Of a stretch of 64,000 nucleotides of DNA, positions 17,370 through 25,893 are shown piece by piece. The position numbers and the translations under genes are program-made. Origin of the DNA: an uncultured Bacilli bacterium (GTDB lineage: Bacteria; Bacillota_I; Bacilli_A; RF39; UBA660); NCBI GenBank assembly GCA_910577505.1, contig CAJTLN010000003.1, forward strand, positions 62,001 to 126,000. Reading direction: 5' to 3'. The notes under the pieces are model-generated. The model saw nothing but the letters and a program-made list of their open reading frames with translations, made no database searches and had not been told where the DNA came from. Positions within the stretch are counted from its first letter, which is position 1. Every line of letters begins with the position of its first letter.

Positions 17370-18293
17370 TTATTTATTTATAAAATCTATTATTTCTTTT
17401 AGAGCATTTTTAGCTTCTTTGATTGGATATAATGGATAAATATGGTTCATACTTTTTCCTACTATAAATTTAACATTAGTTTTTGATTTTTTTAATTTGT
17501 CATTTAACAAAGTTATGTCAGGATAAAGAATTTCACGATCACCAGTAAATAGTAAAATATCATTTAAGTTTTTCATTTTACCATACAAAGGACTTATTCT
17601 GTAATCTTTAATATCAAGATTACCTTTCCATTTTTCAGCTGATTTTTTTAATTCTTCGATGTCAAGCATTGGATCTATACTTTCATATTTTTTCATATCA
17701 TCATTTGTCATAGAAATATCTATCCAAGGAGAAATAAGAACTATTTTATCTGGTTTTAAAATATTTTTACTATTTAAATATTGGGTAAAAGCAAGAGCTA
17801 ATCCTCCACCAGCTGAATCTCCCATTATAACAATTTTCTTAGTAGTATTTTTAATAACTTCATTATATATTTTTTCTAATAGATTAAAAGCATCTTTCCA
17901 TGTATACTCTGGTGCTAATGGATAATGAATAAAAATCACTTTAGTATTTAGGTTCTGCGTTAAGTTATCTACAAAACGATAATGAAAATATGAAGCTTCA
18001 TTTATATATGATCCACCATGCAAGTATATTGTAATAGAATTTATATTTTCATTTTTGAATATTGTGTTAATTTCAAAACCTTCATAAATATTAGTTATAA
18101 CTTTAGATTTAAATTTATATTTTGGTAGCTTATTCTCTTGACTAGAAAATTTCTCATCTATATTAAAAGTTTTATATACAAGTTTTATTATAAATTCTGC
18201 AATTGTTGCTAAGGTAGAACGATGATAAATAAAGAAAGACGCAATAAATATTATAAAAATTAAAATAAATATTATACTAAATAAAATTTCCAT
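17370..18293 (-). CDS. alpha/beta hydrolase (HSL-type esterase), membrane-anchored
   Basis: A 307-residue protein with an N-terminal membrane helix ('ILFSIIFILIFIIFIASFFIY') and an alpha/beta hydrolase domain. The oxyanion motif 'YLHGGSYINEA', nucleophile elbow 'IMGDSAGGGLALAF', acid in 'LLFTGDREILYPD' and histidine in 'SMNHIYPLYP' give the full triad. It belongs to the hormone-sensitive-lipase-like esterases. It may complete the AATase/DUF6320 set found to its left. Start at 18293 chosen for GTGAGG spacing. Confidence 0.82.
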   Translation of the reverse strand: MEILFSIIFILIFIIFIASFFIYHRSTLATIAEFIIKLVYKTFNIDEKFSSQENKLPKYKFKSKVITNIYEGFEINTIFKNENINSITIYLHGGSYINEASYFHYRFVDNLTQNLNTKVIFIHYPLAPEYTWKDAFNLLEKIYNEVIKNTTKKIVIMGDSAGGGLALAFTQYLNSKNILKPDKIVLISPWIDISMTNDDMKKYESIDPMLDIEELKKSAEKWKGNLDIKDYRISPLYGKMKNLNDILLFTGDREILYPDITLLNDKLKKSKTNVKFIVGKSMNHIYPLYPIKEAKNALKEIIDFINK

Positions 18294-18330
18294 ATTATAC
18301 CTCACTTTAAATTTTATTATTTACTATATA

Positions 18331-18376
18331 AAAAAAGAAAAATACTTTATGGTATAAAATAATAAAATATTTTTCT
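18331..18376 (-). terminator. probable ldh terminator
   Basis: Minus strand AGAAAAATA / TATTTTTCT stem with a long loop (~23 nt), followed by TTTTTT. It lies just past the ldh stop. The large loop lowers certainty. Confidence 0.5.
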
Positions 18377-18382
18377 ATTTGT

Positions 18383-19294
18383 TTAGTCTTCAATTGAATC
18401 AATTGCTTCTTTTATTACTTTGATAGATTTTTTTATTTTTGCTGTTTCTTTCTCATCTAATGGAATGTATATTTTTTCGCGAACACCATTTTTATCTACA
18501 ATAGCTGGAGTTGATATACAAATATCATTTTTCTTATCATAGCTTGAAACTGGTAAAATTATCTTTTTATCTTCTAAAATTGCAGAAGTTATTCTAACAA
18601 GACACATACCTATTCCATAATAAGTTGCTCCTTTTCTTTTTATAATTTCATATGCAGAATTTCTTACTTCTTCTTCAAGGATTTCTTTTTCTTCTTCATT
18701 TAAGAAAAAGTCAATACCAGTTAGAGCTATATTAGCATTACTCCATGCAACAAATTCACTATCACCATGTTCGCCAATTACATATGCTTCAATATCTTTT
18801 GGACAAATATTTATTTTTTGACTGATAAGATAGCGAAGACGAGCTGTATCTAAAGTAGTTCCAGAGCCTATAACTCTACTTGGTGCTAAACCAGAATATT
18901 TTAAAGTTAAATAAGTCATAACATCTAATGGATTTGTTGCTACTAGGAAAATTCCATCAAAGCCAGATTCCATAACACTACTAACAATAGATTTAAATAT
19001 TTTACTATTCTTATGAATTAAATCCATTCTTGTTTCGCCGACTTCTTGAGCTGCCCCTGCTGATATTACAACAATTCTTGCATCATTACAATCAGAATAA
19101 TCTCCTACTCTAACTTGGACTTTGGAGGGGCTATAAGATAAGCAGTGATTTAAATCCATAGCCTCTCCTTCAATTTTATCTTTATTTAAATCTATTAGTA
19201 CTAATTCATCAACATAACTATATTGATTCAGCAAAGCATAAGCATAACTCATACCAACATTACCACAACCAATTAAAACTATTTTATTTTTCAT
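18383..19294 (-). CDS. ldh: L-lactate dehydrogenase
   Basis: A 303-residue NAD-dependent L-lactate dehydrogenase that interconverts pyruvate and lactate. Signatures: Rossmann start 'KIVLIGCGNVGMSYAYAL', 'LVLIDLNKDKIEGEAMDL', the R-loop arginine in 'QEVGETRMDLIHKN', 'VATNPLDVMTYLT', and catalytic histidine in 'YVIGEHGDSEFVAWS'. The family usually has about 315 residues, so this is slightly short but complete. Single-gene unit; consistent with fermentative metabolism. Confidence 0.92.
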   Translation of the reverse strand: MKNKIVLIGCGNVGMSYAYALLNQYSYVDELVLIDLNKDKIEGEAMDLNHCLSYSPSKVQVRVGDYSDCNDARIVVISAGAAQEVGETRMDLIHKNSKIFKSIVSSVMESGFDGIFLVATNPLDVMTYLTLKYSGLAPSRVIGSGTTLDTARLRYLISQKINICPKDIEAYVIGEHGDSEFVAWSNANIALTGIDFFLNEEEKEILEEEVRNSAYEIIKRKGATYYGIGMCLVRITSAILEDKKIILPVSSYDKKNDICISTPAIVDKNGVREKIYIPLDEKETAKIKKSIKVIKEAIDSIED

Positions 19295-19353
19295 ATTATC
19301 ACCTATTATAATTATAACTTTTTTTATTGTTCTTTGTATAGCAAAAAAACATA

Positions 19354-19869
19354 TTATTTTATAATTAAATCTTTGCTAGCATATTTTTCTATAGCATTTT
19401 CAATATCTTTTTTATTTTTTATATCTAAATAAAAGAAGCATGGGGTGTCTGTAAGAATTGTTATTGAATATTTTTTTATGACAATACCTTTTATTTTGTC
19501 CCAGCTAAATATCATTTTAATACCTTGAAATGATGTGTCAGTTAGACCTTCTTCGTTTAAAGTTATTATACTTTTAAAGTTTCTTTTCTTACGATACAAA
19601 TACGCCATAATATAATTAGTTATAGCAAATAACACTGTTATAACTTCAAGTAATATCAGAGTGTATATTAGATTTATGAGGCAAAGATTTGTAGTAAATG
19701 GCATTGATGCAGCAAGTGTAATTATTAATAAGATAGCTATGATATTTCTATTTAGATAGTTAAGGCATTTAGGAGATTGACTTTTTAAAATTTTCTTTTT
19801 ACTATTAGCAACGTCCTTGGCTTCATTATACGTTTTAAAATAGTTATTTATTATACACTCTATTTCCAT
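19354..19869 (-). CDS. YcxB-like membrane protein
   Basis: A 171-residue protein. The N-terminus is basic and soluble (~1-38), followed by two membrane helices (~40-90). The C-terminal beta-rich domain 'IITLNEEGLTDTSFQGIKMIFSWDKIKGIVIKKYSITILTD' in outline resembles the YcxB-like C-terminal domain. Function unknown. Single gene. Confidence 0.55.
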   Translation of the reverse strand: MEIECIINNYFKTYNEAKDVANSKKKILKSQSPKCLNYLNRNIIAILLIITLAASMPFTTNLCLINLIYTLILLEVITVLFAITNYIMAYLYRKKRNFKSIITLNEEGLTDTSFQGIKMIFSWDKIKGIVIKKYSITILTDTPCFFYLDIKNKKDIENAIEKYASKDLIIK

Positions 19870-19902
19870 AAAATTTATCCTTTCATATTTTTATTATAAC
19901 AT

Positions 19903-19928
19903 AAAAAAAGTAGAAACTAGTTCTACTT
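19903..19928 (-). terminator. terminator after the ClpX-like gene
   Basis: Minus strand AAGTAGAA / TTCTACTT stem followed by TTTTTTT, starting at the stop codon of the interrupted AAA+ gene. Confidence 0.7.
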
Positions 19929-21337
19929 TAGATTTTAAATTTTCTATTGTTATATATTGTATCACTATTAACTAGTATTTTTCTTTTTATATCTGGATTT
20001 TCTCTGTTTAGTCGCAATAATTCTCTATCTATTTTAACAAATGTATTTGCTCCTATTTTAGAAAGACTTCTTCCCCCAGCTTTTCTTTTCATAGCTTCTT
20101 CAATATATGCATCTATAAATGTTGTATCCCATATTAGTTCTGTATTAAATTCACTTAGATAACGTTCTTGTGTAAGCAATAAAGGACTCCATTTTGATTC
20201 TAATAAGATTCTTCTTAAAGAGTCAGGAGTTTGAACTTTGTATATAAATAAATGTTTCCAACGTCCAACTAGTTCTCTAATCATTCCATATTTTATTAAA
20301 TCTTCTTCTGAAACATCGTGGATTTCTTCATATGTTGGAGTATTAAAACCAGATATTCTAGTTTTTGTCTCAAAAATAGATGAAAAAGCTCCTAAGCAAG
20401 CAATAGACATAAATGATGTATCTAGAGAAACTTCGGCACCATTTTTTACTAATGGGAAGCGATAATTATATCCTTCTAATAATTTTAATAAAGCTTGTTG
20501 AACAGCAATATCTTTGACATCGCTACCACGACATGCAAGTTTATCTACTTCATCAAATACTAATATTGATTTAGCTGCTAACTTTGGATTCTTATTTGCT
20601 CTTAAGTATACTTCTTTTAGTGAATCTTCAATATCTTTGCCTACATAACCTGCTGAAGTTATAGAATTACAATCATAAATAGTTAATGGCACTCCTAAAT
20701 ATTCAGCAATTACTTGATAAGTCATAGTTTTACCTGATCCAGTTGGCCCTATTGATAACATTGTTCTAACATCTTTTTTATTTTTTGCTCGATAGTTCAT
20801 AGCAATTGTAGTGCAGATGTCCTCAATAATATCATCAGCATCAAAAACGCGTTCTTTAACATATGATTATAAAGCGAAATTATCAATTCTTGTTAAATCA
20901 TCTAGACTATCACTTTCTTTTTTTATTGCTGGAGTAGATTTTGCTGATTCTTTTGTTCTTAATTGACCAAATTCACTCAATGGTTCTACATTTATTGATA
21001 CTTCATCGTTTCTAATACGAGCTATTGTAATATTATTAGAAATTGTTAAAAAATATTTTGCCATTATTTTTGCGTCATCTTTTTCAGCACCATATAATTC
21101 TTCTAATTCATCATATAATATTTGGCTACCATATACTAATTCATTACTTGAATCTTCTAAAATATCTTTACTTGTAAAAGGACTTAAAAAATGTTTCCCA
21201 TCTTCTGTTGTAAAGATATCATTCATATCAAGATATCCACGTGAAACTTCAGTTGGTATTAAAACATAATTATTTTTCTTTATTCTTACTTTTTTATATA
21301 TAATTGCAATTGTATTGTTTAAATTAATATCTTCCAT
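19928..21337 (-). pseudogene. ClpX-like AAA+ ATPase gene interrupted by one in-frame TAA
   Basis: Codons 1-156 (21337-20870) encode an N-terminal region of no known domain ending '...LTRIDNFAL'. A TAA at 20867-20869 interrupts the frame. The same frame continues without another stop for 312 codons to 19928. It begins 'SYVKERVFDADDIIEDICTT' and then shows Walker A 'SIGPTGSGKTMTYQVIAEYL', 'TSAGYVGKDIEDSL', Walker B 'SILVFDEVDKLAC', and ClpX-like sensor regions ('SGFNTPTYEEI', 'AGGRSLSKIGANTF'). The post-stop segment already contains conserved Clp helices before the first ATG (20800), so an independent second gene is unlikely. Recent nonsense mutation, base error or readthrough are the options. 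Confidence 0.75.
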
Positions 21338-21429
21338 ATAAAACTCCCCTAATAAAAGCTAATATTTATAATATTATAATGATGATAGAATTTCAATATT
21401 TTTGTTAAAAAAAACAGATTACTCTGCTT

Positions 21430-21933
21430 TCATTGCTGTTCATTGTTAAAGTCGACATACCAAGCTTTATCTTCAAAATCATTCCATTTTATTATTGATG
21501 ATTCATAATCAAAACTTAAACTCATAATATCATAACCATTGCAGTCGATTATGACATTATATTTATCTTTTCCAATATTTGTTTCTTTTAAATATAGAAT
21601 ATCATTTACATATTCATTGTATTTTTTTAATTCATCTATGATTTCTTTTTCCTTTAATGTTATATCATCTTTTTGACTAATAATATTATTATTCTCATCG
21701 AAAGTATTTGATCCCCAAAATTTTCCTTTGATATTTTCAATATTTTTAAAAATTAGTTGGCATTTTCCTAATTTCATGTCAGTTTGATAAGTATTAAGAC
21801 TATTTTCTTTTTTAATATTTACACAATAAAGATTCCATATCATATTATTACATTCTATAGTAATATTCTCAATTACAGCATCGTGTAATTCGAATGTATT
21901 TAAGCTATTTATTGTTTCATACTTGTGCTTCAT
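21430..21933 (-). CDS. hypothetical protein, immunity-protein-like
   Basis: A 167-residue acidic, Asn/Tyr-rich soluble protein. The opening 'NTFELHDAVIENITIECNNMIWNLYC' and the mixed beta pattern recall small immunity-type folds (Imm50-like), but no motif proves this. No toxin gene lies beside it. It is followed by a weak hairpin and T-run at ~21408-21430. Part of a stretch of poorly known accessory genes. Confidence 0.5.
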   Translation of the reverse strand: MKHKYETINSLNTFELHDAVIENITIECNNMIWNLYCVNIKKENSLNTYQTDMKLGKCQLIFKNIENIKGKFWGSNTFDENNNIISQKDDITLKEKEIIDELKKYNEYVNDILYLKETNIGKDKYNVIIDCNGYDIMSLSFDYESSIIKWNDFEDKAWYVDFNNEQQ

Positions 21934-21955
21934 TTTACTTCTCTAATCCTAATAT

Positions 21956-22597
21956 TTATTTTTTTACAACACATTCCCATAGTACTTTGGGTTCTCGGTG
22001 GATGTCAGTACATATTTGCATTTCTTTGCAATAAAGAATATTCCAATCTTTAAAGAAATACTTTATATCGTCTTCATCAAAGAATCTTTTATTTAAGGTA
22101 GAAGATTTATAATAATGTCTTTCTATTTCAATAGATTTGTTATCAGCTCCGTAATTTTTATCATTAATGGAATTAACTCTAAGAATTAGAACACCATTCG
22201 CTGTTAAAGTTTTCCTAATATTATTTAAAATATTGAATGTTGTTTTTTCGTCAAAGTAATGGAGAGATAGATTAGCAATTATTAAGTCTGCAATATTTTC
22301 TTCTAAAGAATAGTTGTTAGCAAAATCCATTAATTTTACTTTGGAACTAGGAATATTATTTTTTACAATTTTTAATCCTTCTTCCGAAAAATCAACTGAT
22401 AAAACATCTTTACCTTTATTTATAAGATATAAAGTGTCATTACCTATGCCACATCCTAAGTCGATAATGGTTTTATTGGACGACATTATATATTCATCAA
22501 ATTTATCTAACCAATAGTCATATACTTTTAGTTTGTTATTTATTTTTAATATGTCATTATGGAGATTTTCATTCCATACGTCTTTATGTGGATTCAT
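21956..22597 (-). CDS. SAM-dependent class I methyltransferase (TehB-like)
   Basis: A 213-residue methyltransferase. SAM-binding motif I is 'KTIIDLGCGIGNDTLYLINKG' (~47-67) with the acidic residue of motif II in 'VLSVDFSEEGL'. Motif III/IV are 'ADLIIANLSLHYFDEKTTFNILN' and 'LILRVNS'. It is closest in look to the TehB/small-molecule methyltransferase group. Substrate unknown. Confidence 0.8.
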   Translation of the reverse strand: MNPHKDVWNENLHNDILKINNKLKVYDYWLDKFDEYIMSSNKTIIDLGCGIGNDTLYLINKGKDVLSVDFSEEGLKIVKNNIPSSKVKLMDFANNYSLEENIADLIIANLSLHYFDEKTTFNILNNIRKTLTANGVLILRVNSINDKNYGADNKSIEIERHYYKSSTLNKRFFDEDDIKYFFKDWNILYCKEMQICTDIHREPKVLWECVVKK

Positions 22598-22618
22598 CTT
22601 TAATCCTCTTTCTAGCTT

Positions 22619-22885
22619 TCAAAGTTTTTTTAATTTCTTGTAAAATGCATAGATTGTTGTAAAGATTAAAAGAATACCAATTAAAATTATTATTACTCCA
22701 CCTATCATATTATTTTTTAGTACTTCGACACCTATATAGATAAATAAAAAATTAAAAGTAATATAAAAAAGAATAATTAATGCTAACAAAAGATATCTAA
22801 TAATTTTACTTACTTTTCTACTTGTTCCTATTTCTATAGTTCCTTCAAGAAATAATTCTAAAATAAATTCTATTATTAAGTCCAT
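22619..22885 (-). CDS. small two-helix membrane protein
   Basis: An 88-residue protein starting M-D-L-I-I-E-F-I-L-E-L-F. A Lys/Arg linker comes first, then two strong membrane helices ('YLLLALIILFYITFNFLFIYIGV' and 'GGVIIILIGILLIFTTIYAFY') and a basic tail. The ATG at 22885 directly follows the TAA of the upstream gene with AGGATATAAC as ribosome site. It is therefore coupled to that gene. Not recognised. Confidence 0.55.
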   Translation of the reverse strand: MDLIIEFILELFLEGTIEIGTSRKVSKIIRYLLLALIILFYITFNFLFIYIGVEVLKNNMIGGVIIILIGILLIFTTIYAFYKKLKKL

Positions 22886-22886
22886 G

Positions 22887-23216
22887 TTATATCCTAAATT
22901 TTGCCACTGGTACTTCTTTGCCAGTAGCATTATTAAATTCAACTACTCTGTTAGTAAAACAGTTTTTTACTGCTTCATTTTCATATGATCTATTTCCTTC
23001 TAGTGGAAATTCTTTTGTTTTTAAATAGATATTTAAATAATAATTGTATCCGTCATCATAGCCTTTACTATACCATGATTCTTCTTCTTTTGAAAATGAT
23101 TCTTTTACAAAGACATCTGTGCCTTCATTTTCAACTATTTGTGTTAATACTTCACATTTGCCATCAACAAATCCTGATTTATAAGCAATAAACTCATTTG
23201 TAATAATATCTTCCAT
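22887..23216 (-). CDS. hypothetical protein (109 aa)
   Basis: A 109-residue acidic soluble protein rich in Glu, Tyr and Asn ('SWYSKGYDDGYNYYLNIYL'). The start ATG 23216 is preferred over the 23240 start because AAGGAATGATAAT precedes it. It lies in a run of four tightly packed genes (24008 to 22619) led by an XRE regulator. Function unknown. Confidence 0.5.
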   Translation of the reverse strand: MEDIITNEFIAYKSGFVDGKCEVLTQIVENEGTDVFVKESFSKEEESWYSKGYDDGYNYYLNIYLKTKEFPLEGNRSYENEAVKNCFTNRVVEFNNATGKEVPVAKFRI

Positions 23217-23220
23217 ATTA

Positions 23221-23583
23221 TCATTCCTTACTATATTCATTTATACTTATTATATCACGTCTTCTAAAATATTGATTTATATACTTCTTTTTACTCTTGT
23301 CATAGTATTTAAAAGCTATCCAGACATTATCATAATCTATTATTTCACCTACTGGTGAACCAGGAGTTGAACCTGAAAACAAGTATGAATTATTAATATC
23401 ATCATTATCTATTTCAATTGATACTTTTTTGCCAATATATTCGTCTAATATTAGTGACTTAGAAAACTTTTTACTTTTTTGTTTTTCTTCATGATTATTA
23501 TAAATTTTATTAGATAATGCCTGTAATTTGCTTTGTAAGTCAAGAATTAATAATATTATAATTAAGAAACCCCACCATTTCAT
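23221..23583 (-). CDS. hypothetical protein with N-terminal membrane helix
   Basis: A 120-residue protein: one membrane helix at the N-terminus ('WWGFLIIILLILDL'), a basic linker, then a beta-rich domain ('IGKKVSIEIDNDDINNSYLFSG', 'GEIIDYDNVWIAFKYYDKSKKKYINQYF'). Its start overlaps the regulator stop (TAATG), which implies co-translation with the XRE gene. The C-terminal strands resemble the C-terminal strands of that regulator in general character. Role unknown. Confidence 0.55.
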   Translation of the reverse strand: MKWWGFLIIILLILDLQSKLQALSNKIYNNHEEKQKSKKFSKSLILDEYIGKKVSIEIDNDDINNSYLFSGSTPGSPVGEIIDYDNVWIAFKYYDKSKKKYINQYFRRRDIISINEYSKE

Positions 23584-24008
23584 TATTTTTCACCTTCCTC
23601 AACAGCGATTGATGCTACAAGATTTAGATCCAATAGTTTAGTAATTTTTTTCTTTTTATATTCAAATTCTATTTTAATAAAATCATTGTCTATATCTAAA
23701 ATTTTACATTTTGTCATAAAACTTAAACGATAGTCATCAGTATCTACGTCTAAATATGCATTACGTCCTTTTATACTTTTTAGGATTGTCTTATTAGTAC
23801 ATTCTATTTCGGTTTGATTATCAGTTAAATTATCTAAACTAATTTTAAATATCTCTGATATAATTTTTGCTTGGTTTAAATCTGGCGAAGTTATGTTACT
23901 TTCCCAATTTGATAAAGTCTGTCTTGATACTCCAATTTTATTTGCTAGTTTTTCTTGCGTATAATTATGTTTTTTACGTAACTCAATTATTTTTTCACCA
24001 ATAGTCAT
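23583..24008 (-). CDS. XRE-family transcriptional regulator
   Basis: A 141-residue protein. The first ~60 residues are a Cro/C1 helix-turn-helix ('IELRKKHNYTQEKLANKIG', 'SRQTLSNWESN'). The remaining ~80 residues form a beta-rich domain ('RNAYLDVDTDDYRLSFMTKCKILDIDNDFIKIEFEYKKKK' in outline), probably the sensing part. The ATG at 24008 has GAGGTG at SD distance. It heads the small cluster 24008-22619 and may control it. Confidence 0.75.
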   Translation of the reverse strand: MTIGEKIIELRKKHNYTQEKLANKIGVSRQTLSNWESNITSPDLNQAKIISEIFKISLDNLTDNQTEIECTNKTILKSIKGRNAYLDVDTDDYRLSFMTKCKILDIDNDFIKIEFEYKKKKITKLLDLNLVASIAVEEGEK

Positions 24009-24107
24009 TTTTTTCACCTCTAGTTCAATATAAATTATATATTATTATTAGTAAAGATATATAGCTTAACATTATGTAAAAATTTTTTAACATATTCTTG
24101 TTTTCAT

Positions 24108-24136
24108 AAAAAACAAATCATTTAATTATGATTTGC
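24108..24136 (-). terminator. terminator after the 213-codon gene
   Basis: Minus strand CAAATCAT / ATGATTTG, 8-bp stem, followed by TTTTTT. Confidence 0.7.
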
Positions 24137-24767
24137 TATTCTTTTTTCTTTTTCTTAGTTTTTTGCCTGATTCGTCTTTACCTTTAGAAATAGGCTGTGG
24201 TTGAGTTATCGATTCTAAATATTTTTCAATTTCGCCTAAATCATCTCTTGTAATTCCAGAAGCTTGATCATCAACAACAACATATTCTTCACCACCTACT
24301 TGATAAATGGGAGTTGTAGCTTCACTTTTAAAATCTCGGAAGAAAGACATTCGACGTGTAGCAAAATAATCATATATTTTTTTATTATTTGAACTTAATC
24401 CTTTTATGGAGTTACGAAGAAGATAATCTATTTTTTTTGCAAGTTCACTTTTTTCATCTATTTCTTCCATCAAAAATAAGATTTTATTTCCAATTCCATA
24501 TGATATAAGTTCTTCATCCAAAGTTACAAAAGATATTCCTGATTTGTTATCACCAGTCATACCATGATGACTACAAATAGTAGATGTTTCATCTTTAGAA
24601 TCAAGAATATTTAAATTTATGTTCTTATATAAATAAAAATAACCTTGTAAGATTTCTTCTCCTTGGGTGTTTATACCTTCTGTATAAAAATCTTTTTTTA
24701 CCCTTAAAAGATACGTTGTCTTTTCGTCATTTTCAAGTTGGATACTAAAATATCTATTTTTTAACAT
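24126..24767 (-). CDS. hypothetical protein (213 aa)
   Basis: A soluble protein without recognised domain. The first ~110 residues are beta-rich ('RYFSIQLENDEKTTYLLRVKKDFYTEG' in outline), and a 'CSHHGMTG' cluster could bind metal. The last ~30 residues are strongly basic ('GKKLRKRKKNSKS'), suggesting nucleic-acid or phospholipid contact. It is a single gene with its own terminator. Its 5' end is about 45 bp from the antisense RNA promoter of the first toxin locus. Confidence 0.5.
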   Translation of the reverse strand: MLKNRYFSIQLENDEKTTYLLRVKKDFYTEGINTQGEEILQGYFYLYKNINLNILDSKDETSTICSHHGMTGDNKSGISFVTLDEELISYGIGNKILFLMEEIDEKSELAKKIDYLLRNSIKGLSSNNKKIYDYFATRRMSFFRDFKSEATTPIYQVGGEEYVVVDDQASGITRDDLGEIEKYLESITQPQPISKGKDESGKKLRKRKKNSKS

Positions 24768-24812
24768 ATTATCACCTGCTTATAAATTGTCTTTTATTAT
24801 AGCATAATAATC

Positions 24813-24841
24813 TTGAAAAGTTTTTAAATATTAGATATAAT
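24813..24841 (+). promoter_or_regulatory. promoter of antisense RNA 1
   Basis: TTGAAA (24813-24818), 17-bp spacer, TATAAT (24836-24841) on the plus strand, a near-consensus promoter placed to start transcription at about 24848. No plus-strand gene follows except the short antisense unit. Confidence 0.75.
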
Positions 24842-24847
24842 TTTTTT

Positions 24848-24949
24848 AGGAAGACTAGTATCATTAAGAAAAAATGATACATTTGAAGGGTTATCAAATG
24901 ACTTCCTTAGTTTGTGTATCTCTGATTATTAATCAGAGATTTTTCTTTT
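24848..24949 (+). ncRNA. antisense RNA of type I toxin-antitoxin locus 1
   Basis: A predicted ~100-nt RNA from the promoter at 24813. It opens with a hairpin (GTATCATT / AATGATAC, 24858-24880), carries an unpaired-looking arm (24876-24908), and ends in a strong terminator (ATCTCTGATT / AATCAGAGAT, 24918-24940, then TTTTTCTTTT). Its 3' end abuts the stop codon of the toxin ORF on the other strand, so the two genes converge. The same order of elements recurs at 27605-27515. Existence is inferred from sequence only. Confidence 0.7.
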
Positions 24950-25097
24950 ATATAACCAATAAAAGAATAATAACTAATAGAAATAATATTATGATGTTTT
25001 TGAAGAATCCTTCTAAACTCATAGTATCACCTCCTATTCAATATTTTAGTTTTTACCAAAATCCCCTGAATAAGGAAGTCATTTGCTTCAATGTATC
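24876..25097. repeat. inverted arms flanking toxin gene 1
   Basis: Arm 1 at 24876-24908 and arm 2 at 25072-25097 are inverted copies: 14 bp identical (CAAATGACTTCCTT and its complement) plus GATACAT and TTGAAG blocks, with a 7-nt insertion in arm 1. In the toxin mRNA the arms would pair the 5' leader with the 3' end. The antisense RNA carries a copy of the leader arm, so it could compete for the same 3' target. Confidence 0.75.
24948..25022 (-). CDS. type I toxin-like hydrophobic peptide 1 (24 aa)
   Basis: A 24-codon ORF with the very strong ribosome site AGGAGGTG seven bases before ATG. The peptide starts M-S-L-E-G-F-F-K-N and continues as an uninterrupted aliphatic membrane helix ending L-L-L-V-I. 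Its promoter on the minus strand is CTTACA (25128-25133), 17 bp, TAGAGT (25105-25110) with a TGC extended -10. Transcription would start near 25099, exactly at the leader arm. Size, charge pattern and the convergent antisense RNA match Gram-positive type I toxins such as TxpA or BsrG in layout, but not in sequence. Confidence 0.72.
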   Translation of the reverse strand: MSLEGFFKNIIILFLLVIILLLVI

Positions 25098-25136
25098 GAT
25101 GTATACTCTAGCAATAATATTTTTCTTTGTAAGCAC

Positions 25137-25182
25137 AAAAAAATAACGCAATTTTAATATGATGATTTTACGTTATTTTTTT
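25137..25182 (-). terminator. terminator after the second ABC operon
   Basis: AAAAAAATAACG (25137-25148) pairs with CGTTATTTTTT (25171-25181). T-runs flank both sides, so it can act in both directions. It separates the ABC operon from toxin locus 1. Confidence 0.65.
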
Positions 25183-25263
25183 ATATCATTTTAATTTTTT
25201 CCTTGTTATTTTGATGACTCGCTTAACTTTAAATTATACTACTATAATTATTTGTTATAGTAA

Positions 25264-25893
25264 TTAGAATTCTTTTTTTGAGTAAACTTTATTTGAAATA
25301 AAGTAAGATATAGCTATTAGTAAAATAGATGTAACAATGAGAATTACAGGTAAGTTTGATTCTAGAAAAGATATAAATGATGAAGAAACTTTGAATGGTT
25401 TAGTTTTAGCTACGATTGCTATTATACTTGAAAAAGCAAAGGTTCCGATAAATAAACCAATACGTCCTTTTTCAACACCAAATTTAAATATTAATGGAAA
25501 AATTACTGATTCTACTATTACACAAGCAAATATACAACCAACTGACGTACTTAAGATATATTCCCAATCTAGCGAATGTTTAATATATCCTATTCCAATT
25601 GAAGCAATCATAGTAATAGCTACTGAAGCAATAATTAGAACTAGACTAGAAATATATTTTGATTTAACGACATTATTACGTCCATTCGGCAAACTAATAG
25701 CAAAAGCATCAAACTTGTTATATTCATCATAACTGAATGTTGACATAAAGACCATAACACTGGTTAAGGCTGGAACAAAAGATAAATCACTTTGACCTTG
25801 TAGTGCCATTATTCCAAATACAATTAAAATAATAACAATAATTTTTAAATTGCTTTTTACCATGAGTAAATCTTTTTTTATTAAACCTAACAT
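25264..25893 (-). CDS. ABC-2 type transporter permease
   Basis: A 209-residue protein with six predicted membrane helices, starting 'MLGLIKKDLLMVKSNLKIIVIILIVFGIMAL' in outline, the usual opening of YtrC/YhcI-like ABC-2 permeases. Its ATG overlaps the stop of the ATPase gene by 1 bp. With the ATPase and GntR gene it forms a second YtrABC-like module; sequence details differ from the module at 4.4-6.4 kb, so this is not a recent duplication. Confidence 0.8.
   Translation of the reverse strand: MLGLIKKDLLMVKSNLKIIVIILIVFGIMALQGQSDLSFVPALTSVMVFMSTFSYDEYNKFDAFAISLPNGRNNVVKSKYISSLVLIIASVAITMIASIGIGYIKHSLDWEYILSTSVGCIFACVIVESVIFPLIFKFGVEKGRIGLFIGTFAFSSIIAIVAKTKPFKVSSSFISFLESNLPVILIVTSILLIAISYFISNKVYSKKEF

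Noticed and set aside
19928..20800. Separate 290-codon ClpX-like gene starting at the ATG 20800
   Set aside because: Conserved Clp residues continue upstream of that ATG in the same frame up to the TAA, so the ATG is internal; no good ribosome site precedes it.
24874..25146. 90-codon plus-strand ORF over toxin locus 1
   Set aside because: It crosses the antisense terminator and both arms, lacks a ribosome site, and its composition reflects the complement of the toxin gene.
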